Assembly (NCBI RefSeq): GCF_020623625.1
Contig: NC_060200.1
Span: forward strand, 2,314,001 to 2,378,000
Source of the DNA: Saccharomycodes ludwigii
Lineage: Eukaryota; Ascomycota; Saccharomycetes; Saccharomycodales; Saccharomycodaceae
Direction: 5' to 3'
Length of the DNA: 64,000 nt
The translations under genes were made by a program, and so were the position numbers. This document shows, piece after piece, positions 10,005-20,828 of the stretch (position 1 is its first letter; every line of letters starts with the position of its first letter). The notes under the pieces were generated by a model, which did not search any database, was not told where the DNA came from, and was given only the letters and a program-made list of their open reading frames with translations.

Positions 10005-11090
10005 ATGCCAAGTGTTTCTAAATCATCTTCCCCAAAAAAATCACAGGACAAAAACAACGATAATAAAAAGATATCCTCACTAAGTGAGTTTTACTGCTGC
10101 TATTTACTCCGATCAATAAGGAAAACTCAATCTTTTTATATTGGCTCAACACCAAATCCTTACAGAAGATTAAGGCAGCATAATGGAGAACTGACCAGAG
10201 GTGGTGCCTATAGAACGAAAAGGCAAGGTACAAGACCATGGGAAATGTGTTTTATAGTGTACGGATTCCCCAATAAAAATAGCGCTCTACAATTTGAACA
10301 TGCTTGGCAACATATTTATGAATCGAGATTTATTACAAATAATGACGAGTATAAAAATTATAAGTTTACTAAAAGCAGTAGGGGGCTACATTTCAAGATA
10401 GCCGGTGCTAGAATGCTAGTACATTGCGACCATTTTAAGATCATGAACTTGAAAATTAGGTGTTTTAACAAGAGTTTTTATGAGGCCTGGAAAACTAACA
10501 AATATAAACTTCCTTGTAATGACGCCGAAAATCGTTTATTTTTAGACATAGAGTTGGAGAATAATGATGATTTAGATATAGTGCGAGGGAAATGTGGAGA
10601 AACACAAAGTCAAAACATTACAAAATCAACTCAGGATTTGAACCCTTTAATTAATGATGGTAAATCGCCGAGAGAGGAAGATCCTTCAAGCTCTGAAAAT
10701 GACTTATATGTAAGTGATATCAATGATCCAGTAATAAAAATAGCAAGAAAAAATTTAAAATTAGTTTACACATTTTATCTCAATTACGTTGATGACTTAA
10801 AAAATTATTATGAGAAATCAGAAAAAAGTTTGATATACGGAGAACTGTCTTGCGAATTATGCCATACATCGTTTAATTATATGGATGAAAAACCAAAACC
10901 AAAGTTGGCCTTTTGTTATCATGAAAATTGTAACTCGATATCACATTTGCACTGTTTATATAAACATTCGACTAAATCAGCAGGTAAACTTGTACCAATC
11001 GAGGCAAAATGTCACAGATGTGATAACGTACTGGAGTGGATCTCTGTTGTCAAAAATTCCATTGAAATTAAAAATATATTAGGCAATTAA
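10005..11090 (+). CDS. SLX1: Structure-specific endonuclease subunit SLX1
   Basis: 361 residues from the first ATG (S. cerevisiae 304). Slx1 is the GIY-YIG nuclease that pairs with Slx4 to cut branched DNA such as stalled forks, flaps and Holliday junctions in the nucleus. The GIY-YIG core spans about residues 28-110: Y-C-C-Y-L-L then S-F-Y-I-G-S-T at 43-49, arginines in P-Y-R-R-L-R-Q-H at 52-59, and the metal-binding Glu in F-E-H-A-W (E98). A C-terminal RING-like zinc domain (about 285-345) shows C-E-L-C, C-Y-H-E-N-C, H-L-H-C and C-H-R-C. An acidic, Ser-rich linker between the domains accounts for the extra length. Convergent with ROT2 (132-bp gap); matches YBR228W. Confidence 0.94.
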   Translation: MPSVSKSSSPKKSQDKNNDNKKISSLSEFYCCYLLRSIRKTQSFYIGSTPNPYRRLRQHNGELTRGGAYRTKRQGTRPWEMCFIVYGFPNKNSALQFEHAWQHIYESRFITNNDEYKNYKFTKSSRGLHFKIAGARMLVHCDHFKIMNLKIRCFNKSFYEAWKTNKYKLPCNDAENRLFLDIELENNDDLDIVRGKCGETQSQNITKSTQDLNPLINDGKSPREEDPSSSENDLYVSDINDPVIKIARKNLKLVYTFYLNYVDDLKNYYEKSEKSLIYGELSCELCHTSFNYMDEKPKPKLAFCYHENCNSISHLHCLYKHSTKSAGKLVPIEAKCHRCDNVLEWISVVKNSIEIKNILGN

Positions 11091-11222
11091 CAACCAGGAG
11101 AGTATAAAAAGGATGAAATAGGGAGGGGATAGAAAACATATATACATATATATTATAAACTAATTAGACAATGAAAAAAATATAACAACAAAAACAGTGA
11201 TGTATATAAGATATATAAAGAC

Positions 11223-14192
11223 CTAAAATTTAATTGACCAAGGTTGGTTCATCAACATCTTTGGGTTTTTTATCACTGCTTCATACTCAGTAAATTCTAC
11301 ATCGCTTTCCCACATTTTACCATTTTGTTCAATGCAAACAACTGAAGACAAAGAAAGCAGGGTTTTAGGTAAAATAATTTTAGTAACATACTGATCAAAT
11401 TGTTTGGATCCATTCAATACGCTGGATTTCAATAGTCCTTCTCTACCATTTAATTCAACAGATATTTGCAAATATTCGTTATTTTCATTGAAATTAAAGG
11501 TTTCCCCATCGTCGACATATAAATCACCGTAGGCGTTACCATCAATGTCTGGTGCAACTAATAAAGTGTATGGATCGTTAACCATCAATTTACTTGACCT
11601 ACGATATCTATCCTTTCTGAAAATTATATTCCCCCCCTCAATAAATACTGGTATAGTGTCTAGTGGCGCATAAACTTCCCGCTCTTCAACTGCATCTTTT
11701 ATTACAAACGATTCGAAAGTGGTATAGTTATAATAAACACCCTTTGGAAATAGCATAACGGTACTGTTGGTATTTTCTGAAGTAATTGGTTTAAGTAATA
11801 ATCCTCCTATATAAAATTCATCATCAACGTTATAAATTTGGGACAAATCTTGATTTTTATAAAATAAAGGTGCCATGATTGGTGCACCAGTAACACTCGA
11901 TTTTTGAAATAATGTGTAAAAGGTTGGTAGCAATTGGTATCTTAGTCTAATAGCTTCCGCAACGATTTCTTTGTACGGAGAGTTCAATAAATATGGTTCT
12001 CTTCTGTCACTATCAATGTGAGCGTGGCCTCTGAAAAATGGATACCATATACCAGTTTGATACCAACGAACCATTAACTCTGGGGATGGATTGCCGAAAA
12101 ATCCAGCAATATCCGCGCCAATAAATGGATACCCTGCAATATTTGCAGTTAAAACCATTGGGATAGACCACTTCAAATACTCCCAATCAGCAGCATTATC
12201 ACCAGTCCAAGAAGCTGAAGATCTTTGGGAACCTGCAAAAAATGATCTTGTTAAAACAAAAGGCCTTTTATTAAATTTGGAATATCTTTTCTTCATGGCG
12301 TTGTATGTCGCTTCATGAACAGTTAGTCCATATAGGTTATGAACTGATCTTTCTTCAACCCCGTCATAGTGGATGTTGTCCAATGGAGAAGTGGTTTCTG
12401 GACCACCAAAAATTGAAACTTCATTCATATCATTCCACATATGTAAATTAGATATAGATGTGTCATTGTTGGTAAAATTTTGGTAGAAATCAGACCACAA
12501 GTCGCGAGCCTCCGGCTTGAACGTATCAATCCACACAGAGTCACCAGGCCAGCATTGGCCTATATATTTCTCATTATTACTATTTTTTAATAGACATGCA
12601 TGTTCATCCAATAAGTTGCTAACCTCATAATCCGTTTTCAAATGTGGATCAATAATTGTTACCAAGTTTCTGCCTAGTTTATTCAAATTGCGTAGCATTC
12701 TTTCAGGGTCGGGAAATTTCGATGAATCCCAGGTAAAGTATTTTCTAGAATCAGTATAGTCGATGTCTAACCAAATAAAATCATACGGAATTTTAGCAAT
12801 ATCCATATCTCTGTTAACTTCTGCGATCTCTTGTTCGTCATAATAATTCCATCTGCATTGATGGTAACCAATTGAAGATAGTAATGGTAATGCAGGTTTC
12901 CCAGTAACATCGGTAAATGACCCAATAACATCTTGCGGACCATCACCACAAATGATAATAAAGTCTAAAGTACCACTTTCAGACATCCAATGGGTTAGTG
13001 TCGAAGTATTATCATATTTAATATCGATCCTTGTGTCTGCAGCATTGTTCCAAAAAATACCGGTGGCAGAGTCTGGAGATACACCAAACATAAAAGGTAT
13101 AGCACCGTAAGATGGATTGGTAGAGTTCAAAGGGTACTTGAAAACGTCTGTGTTGAATAATCGGTACGGTTCATCATCAGTAGTTTCTTTCAACCTTAAT
13201 GAACTTGAATGTTCAGGGATACCATATACATTGGTAACATTGTTTTCAAAGGTAAAATCCAAAGCAATTGCCTCTGGACCAAATGGTATCTTGTCACTAG
13301 TGGAGGCATCTTTGAAACTTTTGAAGGAAAACTCTTCTGGTGCCATGTTTTCAAAGTGATCCGCCATTTTTCTTAGATGTTCAACATTTAAAAACAATTG
13401 ATCGTTAATAGATAGTACCAATTTGGATTTGTAATATACTCTGATTAATAATACTTCTATAAATATTTCAATTTTCAAATTATCTTTGTAAAGTAATTCA
13501 ATATATTCATCTTCAGTATCACTGGCTGAGGTAGTGTTTGAACCTGAGCCTTCCAGTTTTTTAAAGTTCACAATTAAATCATTGTTTTCTTCGGTATCTT
13601 TACCAATATAATTAAAAAAATCTGCATTTTCAAAACTCCAATCAGAAACTTTATTGTATCTTTGTAATTCCAAGAAACTGGGTAGGGAAGGCTTGTTTTC
13701 AATTAGTCTTTCTTCATCAAGTTGAAATCTAAACAAGTTGTCGTATTCTGATGAAAAATCTAAAGAAAATGGAAACTTAATAGTGGTCATAGGGATATCG
13801 ATATATGCATCCTTGGGGTTTGTATTATTGCCCATATGGATTGGTCCATTTTGTCCATAATATATTTGGTCTTGATCCAGTTCTTCATTTGGTCCTTTTG
13901 CTTCCTCCATTTTTTGTAATGTGGCTTTACTAACAAATTGTTTCTGGACTATACCAGTCAAGGAATGATTGTTAATATTAAATTCCAAGGATTCAGGGAT
14001 AATTTTATAATATTTGGATTGAGTTTTTGAAATGTTGGACGCATATTTCCGATTTCTATGACAAAACCCCTTTTCATGACATTTTGTCAATGCAGATACA
14101 TCAGCAGCAAAAACTGACTTATTGTTGATATAGAACAATGTTTGTGATATAATTAATAATTGACAAAAAGAAAACAGTATTTTGTTCAACAT
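11223..14192 (-). CDS. ROT2: Glucosidase II alpha subunit (GH31)
   Basis: 989 residues (S. cerevisiae Rot2 is 954). It removes the inner two alpha-1,3-glucoses from N-linked glycans in the ER lumen as the catalytic partner of Gtb1. A hydrophobic N-terminus ending near V-F-A (about residues 1-29) is a signal peptide. The GH31 barrel has the nucleophile motif W-N-D-M-N-E with Asp588, and the acid/base in W-T-G-D-N with Asp665. Further family blocks are F-I-W-L-D-I-D-Y and F-F-R-G-H-A-H. No HDEL signal or transmembrane anchor is seen, as expected for this subunit. Other GH31 enzymes are possible in principle, but motif detail and order beside SLX1 fit YBR229C. Confidence 0.95.
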   Translation of the reverse strand: MLNKILFSFCQLLIISQTLFYINNKSVFAADVSALTKCHEKGFCHRNRKYASNISKTQSKYYKIIPESLEFNINNHSLTGIVQKQFVSKATLQKMEEAKGPNEELDQDQIYYGQNGPIHMGNNTNPKDAYIDIPMTTIKFPFSLDFSSEYDNLFRFQLDEERLIENKPSLPSFLELQRYNKVSDWSFENADFFNYIGKDTEENNDLIVNFKKLEGSGSNTTSASDTEDEYIELLYKDNLKIEIFIEVLLIRVYYKSKLVLSINDQLFLNVEHLRKMADHFENMAPEEFSFKSFKDASTSDKIPFGPEAIALDFTFENNVTNVYGIPEHSSSLRLKETTDDEPYRLFNTDVFKYPLNSTNPSYGAIPFMFGVSPDSATGIFWNNAADTRIDIKYDNTSTLTHWMSESGTLDFIIICGDGPQDVIGSFTDVTGKPALPLLSSIGYHQCRWNYYDEQEIAEVNRDMDIAKIPYDFIWLDIDYTDSRKYFTWDSSKFPDPERMLRNLNKLGRNLVTIIDPHLKTDYEVSNLLDEHACLLKNSNNEKYIGQCWPGDSVWIDTFKPEARDLWSDFYQNFTNNDTSISNLHMWNDMNEVSIFGGPETTSPLDNIHYDGVEERSVHNLYGLTVHEATYNAMKKRYSKFNKRPFVLTRSFFAGSQRSSASWTGDNAADWEYLKWSIPMVLTANIAGYPFIGADIAGFFGNPSPELMVRWYQTGIWYPFFRGHAHIDSDRREPYLLNSPYKEIVAEAIRLRYQLLPTFYTLFQKSSVTGAPIMAPLFYKNQDLSQIYNVDDEFYIGGLLLKPITSENTNSTVMLFPKGVYYNYTTFESFVIKDAVEEREVYAPLDTIPVFIEGGNIIFRKDRYRRSSKLMVNDPYTLLVAPDIDGNAYGDLYVDDGETFNFNENNEYLQISVELNGREGLLKSSVLNGSKQFDQYVTKIILPKTLLSLSSVVCIEQNGKMWESDVEFTEYEAVIKNPKMLMNQPWSIKF

Positions 14193-14758
14193 TGTAAGTG
14201 TATTTATATATAGACCAAAGAGAAAGGCCCTTCACAGTAGTTGAATTTGTTGTTTTTTTTTTTCTTTCTCCTAAAAGGGAAAGATTAAGAAATATATGAA
14301 CTGGTATAATGTCAGTATTAATGGTAAGTTTGGTTGGTCAGTAAAAGAAGGGGAATAGAGAGATTAATATTGTAGGATTAGAAAGTTAAATGTTAAGAAT
14401 ACAATTTTTTTTTTTTTTTTTATTTCTTTCTCTCTTTTTTCCCCTCTCGTCTTTTGTTATTATTTTTCCCTGGGTTTCAAGCAGTTTTTTTTTTTTTTTT
14501 TTTTTTTTTTTTCAGAAAAAAATATTCGTTACTAATTTTACAAGTTCTAATATTTTCTCCCAGCATTTGGAATATATAAGATGTCCAATTCCAATAAATA
14601 AGATTTTAAGACCATCTCTAATGGATTGAATTAGTTAATTAAACAATAATATAATTGCTACCTTTAACTGCTACTATACAAAGATAAGTAACCTACACAA
14701 ATTTTTTTTTTTTTAATTCTTCGTAATACAAACCATACATTATATTATAACACGTAAC
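14193..14758 (-). other. ROT2 upstream region
   Basis: 566 bp, mostly pyrimidine-rich on the plus strand, with long T runs at about 14406-14420 and 14486-14512. No RNA gene or additional coding region is apparent. Confidence 0.5.
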
Positions 14759-16996
14759 TTAAAAAACAGCGCCCTGCTTGATAAAAATTCTAGGCTCATT
14801 TTTCTTGCACCAATATATAATTTCTTTAGCATTTTGTAATAGTTTTCGTTTATTTAAAAAATAAGGATTTCCTAGCAAATACAATTCAAAATCCGTTGTT
14901 ATCCAACTAACTCCATAAATTTGTAATGATGATTGAGATTGTCCCGGTTTGGTGTCTTTACCGGTGGTGGTATCATACCCATCAATATCGTTGTAAGATT
15001 CTATCATGATATCAACGTCATATCTTTTGATATCTAATTGTGTAACGACAACCATATTGCCATTGGAATTTCTAGCATTAAAACTTTCTTTGTTAGGTGT
15101 GGTGTCAAGCGAAGCAAGGTTAGCTAATGAAGTATTGTTTGGTGTACTACATTGTTTCTGGAGGTATAAATAGTAGTCCATCAAGTTTTCATTTATGGGA
15201 GGTGAAATATGTTGAACTAAATTTTTGGATTTGTAGATAAAATGGTAAACATTATCCATTGGTGGCAAAAGGACTATATTGAGGGTTGGAATATCGTAAT
15301 TCACATTGGAGGTGATGCCATAGTTGGATAATAAATTACTGGAAGAATATGATCGATGGATTTTTCTTTGCTGCGATGTAGATGAACTGCCGTTGATACC
15401 ATTACCCGTTGCCGTTATTGTTTTGGATAGAATTTTATTTAATGTTAAATGTTCCATGGAACTAATAATTTGATCGCCCAAGGTCTTTAATCGTTGAAAA
15501 GAATCCTTCTTTGCGGATATTAGGATTAAAGAGAAACACCCTGGTCCTAATAAAGGCTCGTTAGTGAAAAATTTAATAAAACAGTATAAAAATCCATTAG
15601 AATTAAATTTAGGAAAACACACGGGAACCCATAAATCATTACTACCTGTATCGTTTGTGCTGCCGTTGTGGTTCAAGTACTTAGGTAAGTATTGCGATTT
15701 AATTAGCTGAAATAATAGATGCAAATCTGTTGTATGTAAAGTATGGCCCTTTGGTCTTAAAACTGAGACTAATTGTGCCCTTTCTACTAAAGTTATCATA
15801 CCGTAGAGTAAACTTATTGATAGATCTCTGTAATGATCCGGATAGAAGAAGGAAGTCAACGGTGTAAAGGTCGTGTTATCAGTCGACGTTACTGTTGTAC
15901 TGTTCACATAACATTTTAATAATATGGTATGTAATTTATCTCTTATTTTTTTTTTCATGGGGTAAACCTGTAACGAACCCGAATAAAATAAAAACTCAGG
16001 GTGAAATTCATTACAAATCATATTACAAATGGAATTTAAGTTTTGGAAATTTTCCTGGTTCAAAAAGTTTCTCAAATCAAAATTTTCTCTCTTGGAAAAT
16101 AATCTGTCTAGTTGACGTTTGCTCAAAATGGATAGTAAATAGCTATATAAAAAATCTAACTGGTTTAACAAATGTAACTCTGTTTCATACGGGTTGGTTG
16201 AATGTGCCATTAGTACAATGGGATGTTTATTCAAAAAGGTAAACTTGCATGAGGTGTTGCTCTTGCTATTCATTTCAAACGTTTTCAAATCACAATTTTT
16301 ATTAATTTTGAAAAACTCCACAAGAGTATGAATTACACCCATTAAATTAATGCTTTGTTCGTCCGAACCATGCATTGAATATATGGGTTTGCCAGCAGAT
16401 GATAATATAAAAAAGTTTTTTTTGAAGTGGCAGACATCATCATTCCCGATGTTATCACTGGCTGTCACGGTATGTGGGAGTAAATCTGGTAACTTCAAAA
16501 ATAAGTCATCACTTCTGTTCAGGTTGACATCATTCATCTTCATGATAACAGCATCGTTAATGTTCCGATTGGTAGACGTAGAACTATTATTAGTATTAAC
16601 AGTAGTAATGTTGCTATTGTTATGTGTTATGGTATCTGAGTATATAGACTGAAGTAAATCCTCTTGTAAATTACTAGTTAAAGCAGTAACATTAGAATTA
16701 ATAGATAATAAATCATCGGTCAGTTTGTTTAAATTTTTGCTTATAGAAGGCATTCTCAGTATGCTTGTATTACTATTTATGGTTGCATTATTACGATCCA
16801 GATCCAATATGTCATCTGTTGCTGTTGGTGAGGTTTCGTATATTGTATTTATGGTATTTGTTATTGGTTGTGCTATTGAACTTGTGCTAACCAGGAAATC
16901 ATTATTTACATTTAGGTTGGAGTTTGGGGGATCTTTGATGGTAGTATCATTATCACTAGCGTTATGAATAGTTGTATTAATATCTCTTGCTCTCAT
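14759..16996 (-). CDS. MON1: Mon1, vacuolar fusion / Rab GEF subunit
   Basis: 745 residues (S. cerevisiae 644). Mon1 forms a complex with Ccz1 that activates the Rab Ypt7 on late endosomes, vacuoles and autophagosomes. The first ~180 residues are Asn/Thr/Ser-rich and disordered. The first longin domain begins at H-F-K-K-N-F-F-I-L-S-S-A-G-K-P-I-Y-S-M-H (about 188), the hallmark of Mon1/SAND proteins. Two further longin-like modules follow: V-P-V-C-F-P-K-F-N...C-F-I-K-F, and the C-terminal D-F-E-L-Y-L...Y-W-C-K-K-N-E-P-R-I-F. The order next to OM14 and RPS2 is the expected one for YGL124C. Confidence 0.93.
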   Translation of the reverse strand: MRARDINTTIHNASDNDTTIKDPPNSNLNVNNDFLVSTSSIAQPITNTINTIYETSPTATDDILDLDRNNATINSNTSILRMPSISKNLNKLTDDLLSINSNVTALTSNLQEDLLQSIYSDTITHNNSNITTVNTNNSSTSTNRNINDAVIMKMNDVNLNRSDDLFLKLPDLLPHTVTASDNIGNDDVCHFKKNFFILSSAGKPIYSMHGSDEQSINLMGVIHTLVEFFKINKNCDLKTFEMNSKSNTSCKFTFLNKHPIVLMAHSTNPYETELHLLNQLDFLYSYLLSILSKRQLDRLFSKRENFDLRNFLNQENFQNLNSICNMICNEFHPEFLFYSGSLQVYPMKKKIRDKLHTILLKCYVNSTTVTSTDNTTFTPLTSFFYPDHYRDLSISLLYGMITLVERAQLVSVLRPKGHTLHTTDLHLLFQLIKSQYLPKYLNHNGSTNDTGSNDLWVPVCFPKFNSNGFLYCFIKFFTNEPLLGPGCFSLILISAKKDSFQRLKTLGDQIISSMEHLTLNKILSKTITATGNGINGSSSTSQQRKIHRSYSSSNLLSNYGITSNVNYDIPTLNIVLLPPMDNVYHFIYKSKNLVQHISPPINENLMDYYLYLQKQCSTPNNTSLANLASLDTTPNKESFNARNSNGNMVVVTQLDIKRYDVDIMIESYNDIDGYDTTTGKDTKPGQSQSSLQIYGVSWITTDFELYLLGNPYFLNKRKLLQNAKEIIYWCKKNEPRIFIKQGAVF

Positions 16997-17585
16997 CTAT
17001 ATATAATGTTTTATATATAGTCTTGTATAAGTTTTTTGAGTGGGCTATAGTTTTGTTTAGAAATACAACGATATTCTTATTGAAAAGTAACAAGATGAAC
17101 AGAAGATGAGGCCTTGAAAATAGCATAGGGAAACAATTATTGCATTTAAAGTATTACCCGGAGTATTGGTATGAATTTGAATGTTTCTTCGTAAGGAAGT
17201 CATCTCGTATAACTTACTGACTATTTTTTTTTCTTCTATCGTATTCCGAAATATCAGCAACTGCACGGACTTTCGGGTTAAAAACCCAAGTGTAAATTTT
17301 TTTTTGTCACTCTTTTTTTTTTTTTTTTTTTAAACTTTGAATGTAAATTTTACCTTTTAAAAGAACGTAAAGAAAAAGGTAACAGAAAAGTGTCACTGCT
17401 AAGGATAACTGAGCAATTAAAAAAAAAACCATTACTCTCATTTCAAAGTCATGTTCGACACTACACAAGGAAAGGTTAAATCGATTTATCAAGAACAACT
17501 ACCTTTCATAAATAAAAGGAGTGATAAATAATATGAATAATAATATTAATTAAATAGGAGTTAAAAAAAAAAATTAAAAAGTTAC

Positions 17586-17618
<33 letters not shown>

Positions 17619-17663
17619 ATCTTTACTGTAATTATATTACCATTGCCAGTAAATTATCATAAC
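16997..17663 (-). other. MON1 upstream region
   Basis: 667 bp between MON1 and the OM14 3' end. It contains a Reb1-type site (listed separately), poly(T) near 17310-17330 and a 27-nt poly(A) around 17590-17616. No gene found. Confidence 0.5.
17154..17160 (+). promoter_or_regulatory. Candidate Reb1 site (TTACCCG)
   Basis: TTACCCG matches the core recognised by the general regulatory factor Reb1 and lies about 160 bp upstream of the MON1 ATG, a usual distance for a nucleosome-depleting factor site. Seven bases alone are weak evidence. Confidence 0.4.
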
Positions 17664-18182
17664 CTATTCCCTTTTATACTTTGGATATAAATTTTTGACC
17701 AAGACTCCATCTGCAACTAATGCCAGCAAACTGCCACCAGTAATCAACAAAATTTCTTTGTCGCTCTTACCTTTCAAATATCTGGCATGATGCTCTGCAT
17801 AACCATGTAAAATAGCAGTTAAAATACTGACTCCTAAGATAAAATGACCAGAAACGACAGGGTTCTTAAACTCTTGCAATAATACATTTGTTTTTTCTTT
17901 CAAAAGTACAGATCCATCCACAACACTGGCACTTAAATATTGGCTAGTGGCACTGGCATATTTACCAATAATAGAGTAAATCTTTTTCAAATAAGACTCA
18001 CCTTCTTCAAATTTTTTAGAAGCCTTTTCATTTACTTCCCTGGCAAAATTCTTTGTGTCTTTGGAAATTTTGGTGGCCTTTTCATGCGTTTTGGCATGTA
18101 AATCACGTAATTCTTCTTCTCTTATTTCTTGTTGTTTTTTATCGGCTTTTTGTTGTTGTTGTGTAGGTGTTGCAGCAGACAT
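17664..18182 (-). CDS. OM14: Mitochondrial outer membrane protein Om14
   Basis: 172 residues; S. cerevisiae Om14 is about 134. Om14 is an outer-membrane protein that helps cytosolic ribosomes dock on mitochondria and associates with porin. The first half is highly charged and probably helical (K-A-D-K-K-Q-Q-E-I-R-E-E-E-L). It is followed by hydrophobic segments: S-A-T-S-Q-Y-L-S-A-S-V-V (about 77-88), G-H-F-I-L-G-V-S-I-L-T-A-I-L-H-G-Y (about 111-127), and E-I-L-L-I-T-G-G-S-L-L-A-L-V (about 143-156), ending in a basic tail. This is the architecture of Om14, and its place between ROT2/MON1 and RPS2 matches YBR230C. The S. cerevisiae gene is spliced; no intron is needed here. Confidence 0.82.
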   Translation of the reverse strand: MSAATPTQQQQKADKKQQEIREEELRDLHAKTHEKATKISKDTKNFAREVNEKASKKFEEGESYLKKIYSIIGKYASATSQYLSASVVDGSVLLKEKTNVLLQEFKNPVVSGHFILGVSILTAILHGYAEHHARYLKGKSDKEILLITGGSLLALVADGVLVKNLYPKYKRE

Positions 18183-19520
18183 TACGTGGTGAGACTATTG
18201 AATGGTATGTTTAGATTTAAATTTTGTTTGCTATATTGAGTCAGATTAAAAAAAAAAAAGTAAAAAGAGGTTTTAAAAAAAAAAAAAAAAAGATAAAAAA
18301 TTTTAATTTTAAATGGGGTATTCTGCTTTTTTTGATCAATTATAAATACTTTTACTCATTTATTAAGTATAAATATATATTATTACAAATAAATGAGACA
18401 GGTGTGAGATATATATATATATATAGTTTAAAATGAAAAGAATATTTACGTGATATTTTGAAACAGATGGTAAATCAAGTTCTCCTTTTAATATATTGCA
18501 ACATTATTAAAATAAGGTAAGAGAGAGACAAAACGGAAATTAAGAGCAAGAAAAATTGATAGATTAATATATGAGTAAAATTGAAAAGAAGGGAGAGAGA
18601 GGGCTATGGCGGGAAGAACAGGACAAAAAGAAAAGAAAAGAAAAAAAGGTTAATTAACCAATCGGTGGGTAAACTGACTCTGAGTGAAAGAATTCCTTTA
18701 TATTTATATTAATAAGAGCAATAAAACTAGTGGCAAAAAGGGTAGATTAATTTATGCTTTTTCTGGCTTATAATAATTACCATTTCACCCCTTATAGAAT
18801 AATAATAATGTTGTTGTTGTTGTTTTCTCTTTTCTTTTCTTTTCTTTTTCCCCTTCTTTTCAATTATCGCTCAATCTGAAAATCAACTGGCTATTTGACT
18901 GATATTATTTAAATAAATACCACTTTTTTTAAAACTGACAAGAAAAACAACTGAATTTTTAATAATGGGACAAAGAGACAGATATCTTTATTTGTCAAAG
19001 AGAAATTCCGCACAAATGGTAAAAAGGGGAGTTTTGTTTTTATTCTATAAATTTAAAATCAAAAAAAATCAAAAAAAAAAAAGTGGAGTTGTGTATTATT
19101 TTATACATATAAATGGAATATATATACAGCAACATCCCTTAAAATATATATATATACCTTTTTTTAATCAATTGCACGTTAAAGATAATAAAATTGATAC
19201 TTAAATATATAACGGAGAAAAGGTCTATTATTTATCACATCAAAGGATTAATGGAATTTACAAAAATAGTTATTCTAAGTTTGTTTTTCTTTTTTTTTTT
19301 TTTTTTTTTTGGTTTATTCCTCATCTACTTCGCTTCTTATTCTCTTTTATATCTTGTTCTGAGTTCTTCTGATAGAATATTTGCAGTATGTTCGTCCGTT
19401 ACCCTCTTTTACTAAAACTTTAATGACGTTACTCGAAGAAGAAAAAAAAATAAATAAATAAATTACAACCTTTTGTGACACTTTGGATTATTTCCCACTA
19501 GATTTACATATATAAATTAA

Positions 19521-19533
19521 GATGTATGGGTGT
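19521..19533 (-). promoter_or_regulatory. Rap1 binding site (RPG box)
   Basis: On the minus strand the 13-mer reads ACACCCATACATC, a perfect match to the Rap1 consensus ACACCCAYACAYY. It lies about 485 bp upstream of the RPS2 ATG. Rap1 sites of this kind drive most ribosomal protein genes in Saccharomycetaceae by recruiting Fhl1/Ifh1. Confidence 0.8.
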
Positions 19534-19647
19534 TATAGATTAAGCATCTAATTTTTTCTTTTTTTTTTTTCTTTTTTTTAATTTCATTTTAAATTTTTTT
19601 TTAAATTTGTTTTTTTAAAAAAAAATTATTCCTTTTGGTTAAAAATA

Positions 19648-19659
19648 AACATCTGTACA
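19648..19659 (+). promoter_or_regulatory. Second Rap1-type element (HOMOL1 box)
   Basis: AACATCTGTACA fits the classical HOMOL1 ribosomal-gene element, AACATC(Y)(R)T(R)CA, which is a degenerate Rap1 site. It lies about 360 bp upstream of the RPS2 ATG and about 115 bp from the first site. Paired Rap1 elements are usual for ribosomal protein promoters, followed by T-rich DNA as seen here. Confidence 0.7.
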
Positions 19660-20017
19660 TCGTGGGCATAATAATAATAATAATAATAAGAAATAAAAAA
19701 AAACTTGCGTCTTTTCTTGAAAAAAAAAATTTTTTTCATTTTCTTCTACGTTGAAAATAACTATTTTAATGTTTGTTTTTTTTTATTCGCTTGAAAACTT
19801 TTATACACTATTCACTGGTACCTGTATCTCATTTTTTCAATAGTTCCTTTAGGTAAACAAATACATCCCATCAACCAAAAAGATTCTTGTCGATTGAAAG
19901 TTTACTACTAAATTTCTGTTAGTATTTAAAATATATATATACGTTATATTATCAACTTTCCGTGTTACATTCCGACAATAAAAAAAATAAAAAATAAAAA
20001 CAAAAAGTCAAGAACAA

Positions 20018-20794
20018 ATGTCTGCTCCAGAAGGTCAACAACAAGAACAAAGAAGAGGTGGTTTCGGTGGTAGAAACAGAGGTAGAGGTGGCAGAAGAGG
20101 TGGTGGTAGAAACACCGAAGAAAAAGGTTGGGTTCCAGTCACCAAGTTAGGTAGATTAGTTAGAGCCGGTAAGATCACCTCCATCGAAGAAATTTTCTTG
20201 CACTCTTTGCCAGTCAAGGAATTCCAAATCATTGACACTTTGTTGCCAGACTTGAAAGATGATGTTATGAACATCAAGCCAGTTCAAAAACAAACCAGAG
20301 CTGGTCAAAGAACCAGATTTAAGGCTGTTGTTATTGTTGGTGATGGTAACGGTCATGTTGGTTTGGGTATCAAAACCGCCAAGGAAGTTGCTTCCGCTAT
20401 CAGAGCCGGTATTATCATTGCTAAATTATCTATCATTCCTATCAGAAGAGGTTACTGGGGTTCCAACTTGGGTGAACCTCACTCTTTGGCTACCAAGACT
20501 TCTGGTAAATGTGGTTCTGTTACCGTCAGATTGATTCCAGCTCCAAGAGGTTCTGGTATTGTTGCTTCTCCAGCTGTTAAAAGATTAATGCAATTGGCTG
20601 GTGTCGAAGATGTTTACACTTCTTCTACTGGTTCCACCAGAACTTTGGAAAACACCTTGAAAGCTGCTTTTGTTGCTATTGGTAACACTTACGGTTTCTT
20701 GACTCCAAACTTGTGGGCTCAACATGCTTTGGTTCCATCTCCATTAGATGTTTATGCTGATGAAGCCTCTGCTGCTTACAAAAAGAAATACTAA
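20018..20794 (+). CDS. RPS2: 40S ribosomal protein uS5 (Rps2)
   Basis: 258 residues (S. cerevisiae 254). A component of the 40S subunit near the mRNA entry channel. The N-terminus has an Arg/Gly-rich tract (about 11-30), the known arginine-methylation region. The S5 double-stranded RNA-binding fold follows ([17 protein letters not shown]), then the C-terminal domain with [11 protein letters not shown]. Codon use is strongly biased (GGT, AGA, TTG, GCT, GTT, CCA), unlike all other genes in the window, as expected of a very highly expressed gene. Matches YGL123W. Confidence 0.98.
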   Translation: MSAPEGQQQEQRRGGFGGRNRGRGGRRGGGRNTEEKGWVPVTKLGRLVRAGKITSIEEIFLHSLPVKEFQIIDTLLPDLKDDVMNIKPVQKQTRAGQRTRFKAVVIVGDGNGHVGLGIKTAKEVASAIRAGIIIAKLSIIPIRRGYWGSNLGEPHSLATKTSGKCGSVTVRLIPAPRGSGIVASPAVKRLMQLAGVEDVYTSSTGSTRTLENTLKAAFVAIGNTYGFLTPNLWAQHALVPSPLDVYADEASAAYKKKY

Positions 20795-20828
20795 ATGTGT
20801 TTTTAATTAAATAAATTTATGTACTTTT

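Larger units (their letters stand above)
18183..20017. other. OM14/RPS2 divergent intergenic region
   Basis: 1.8 kb without a credible protein gene. The RPS2-proximal half holds two Rap1-type elements (listed separately). The OM14-proximal half has purine-rich tracts, a CCAAT (18659 region) that could be a Hap-complex site, GTT repeats near 18808-18822, and AT dinucleotide runs. I looked for the U2 gene here, because LSR1 lies near OM14 in S. cerevisiae, but it is at 38951 instead. Confidence 0.55.
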
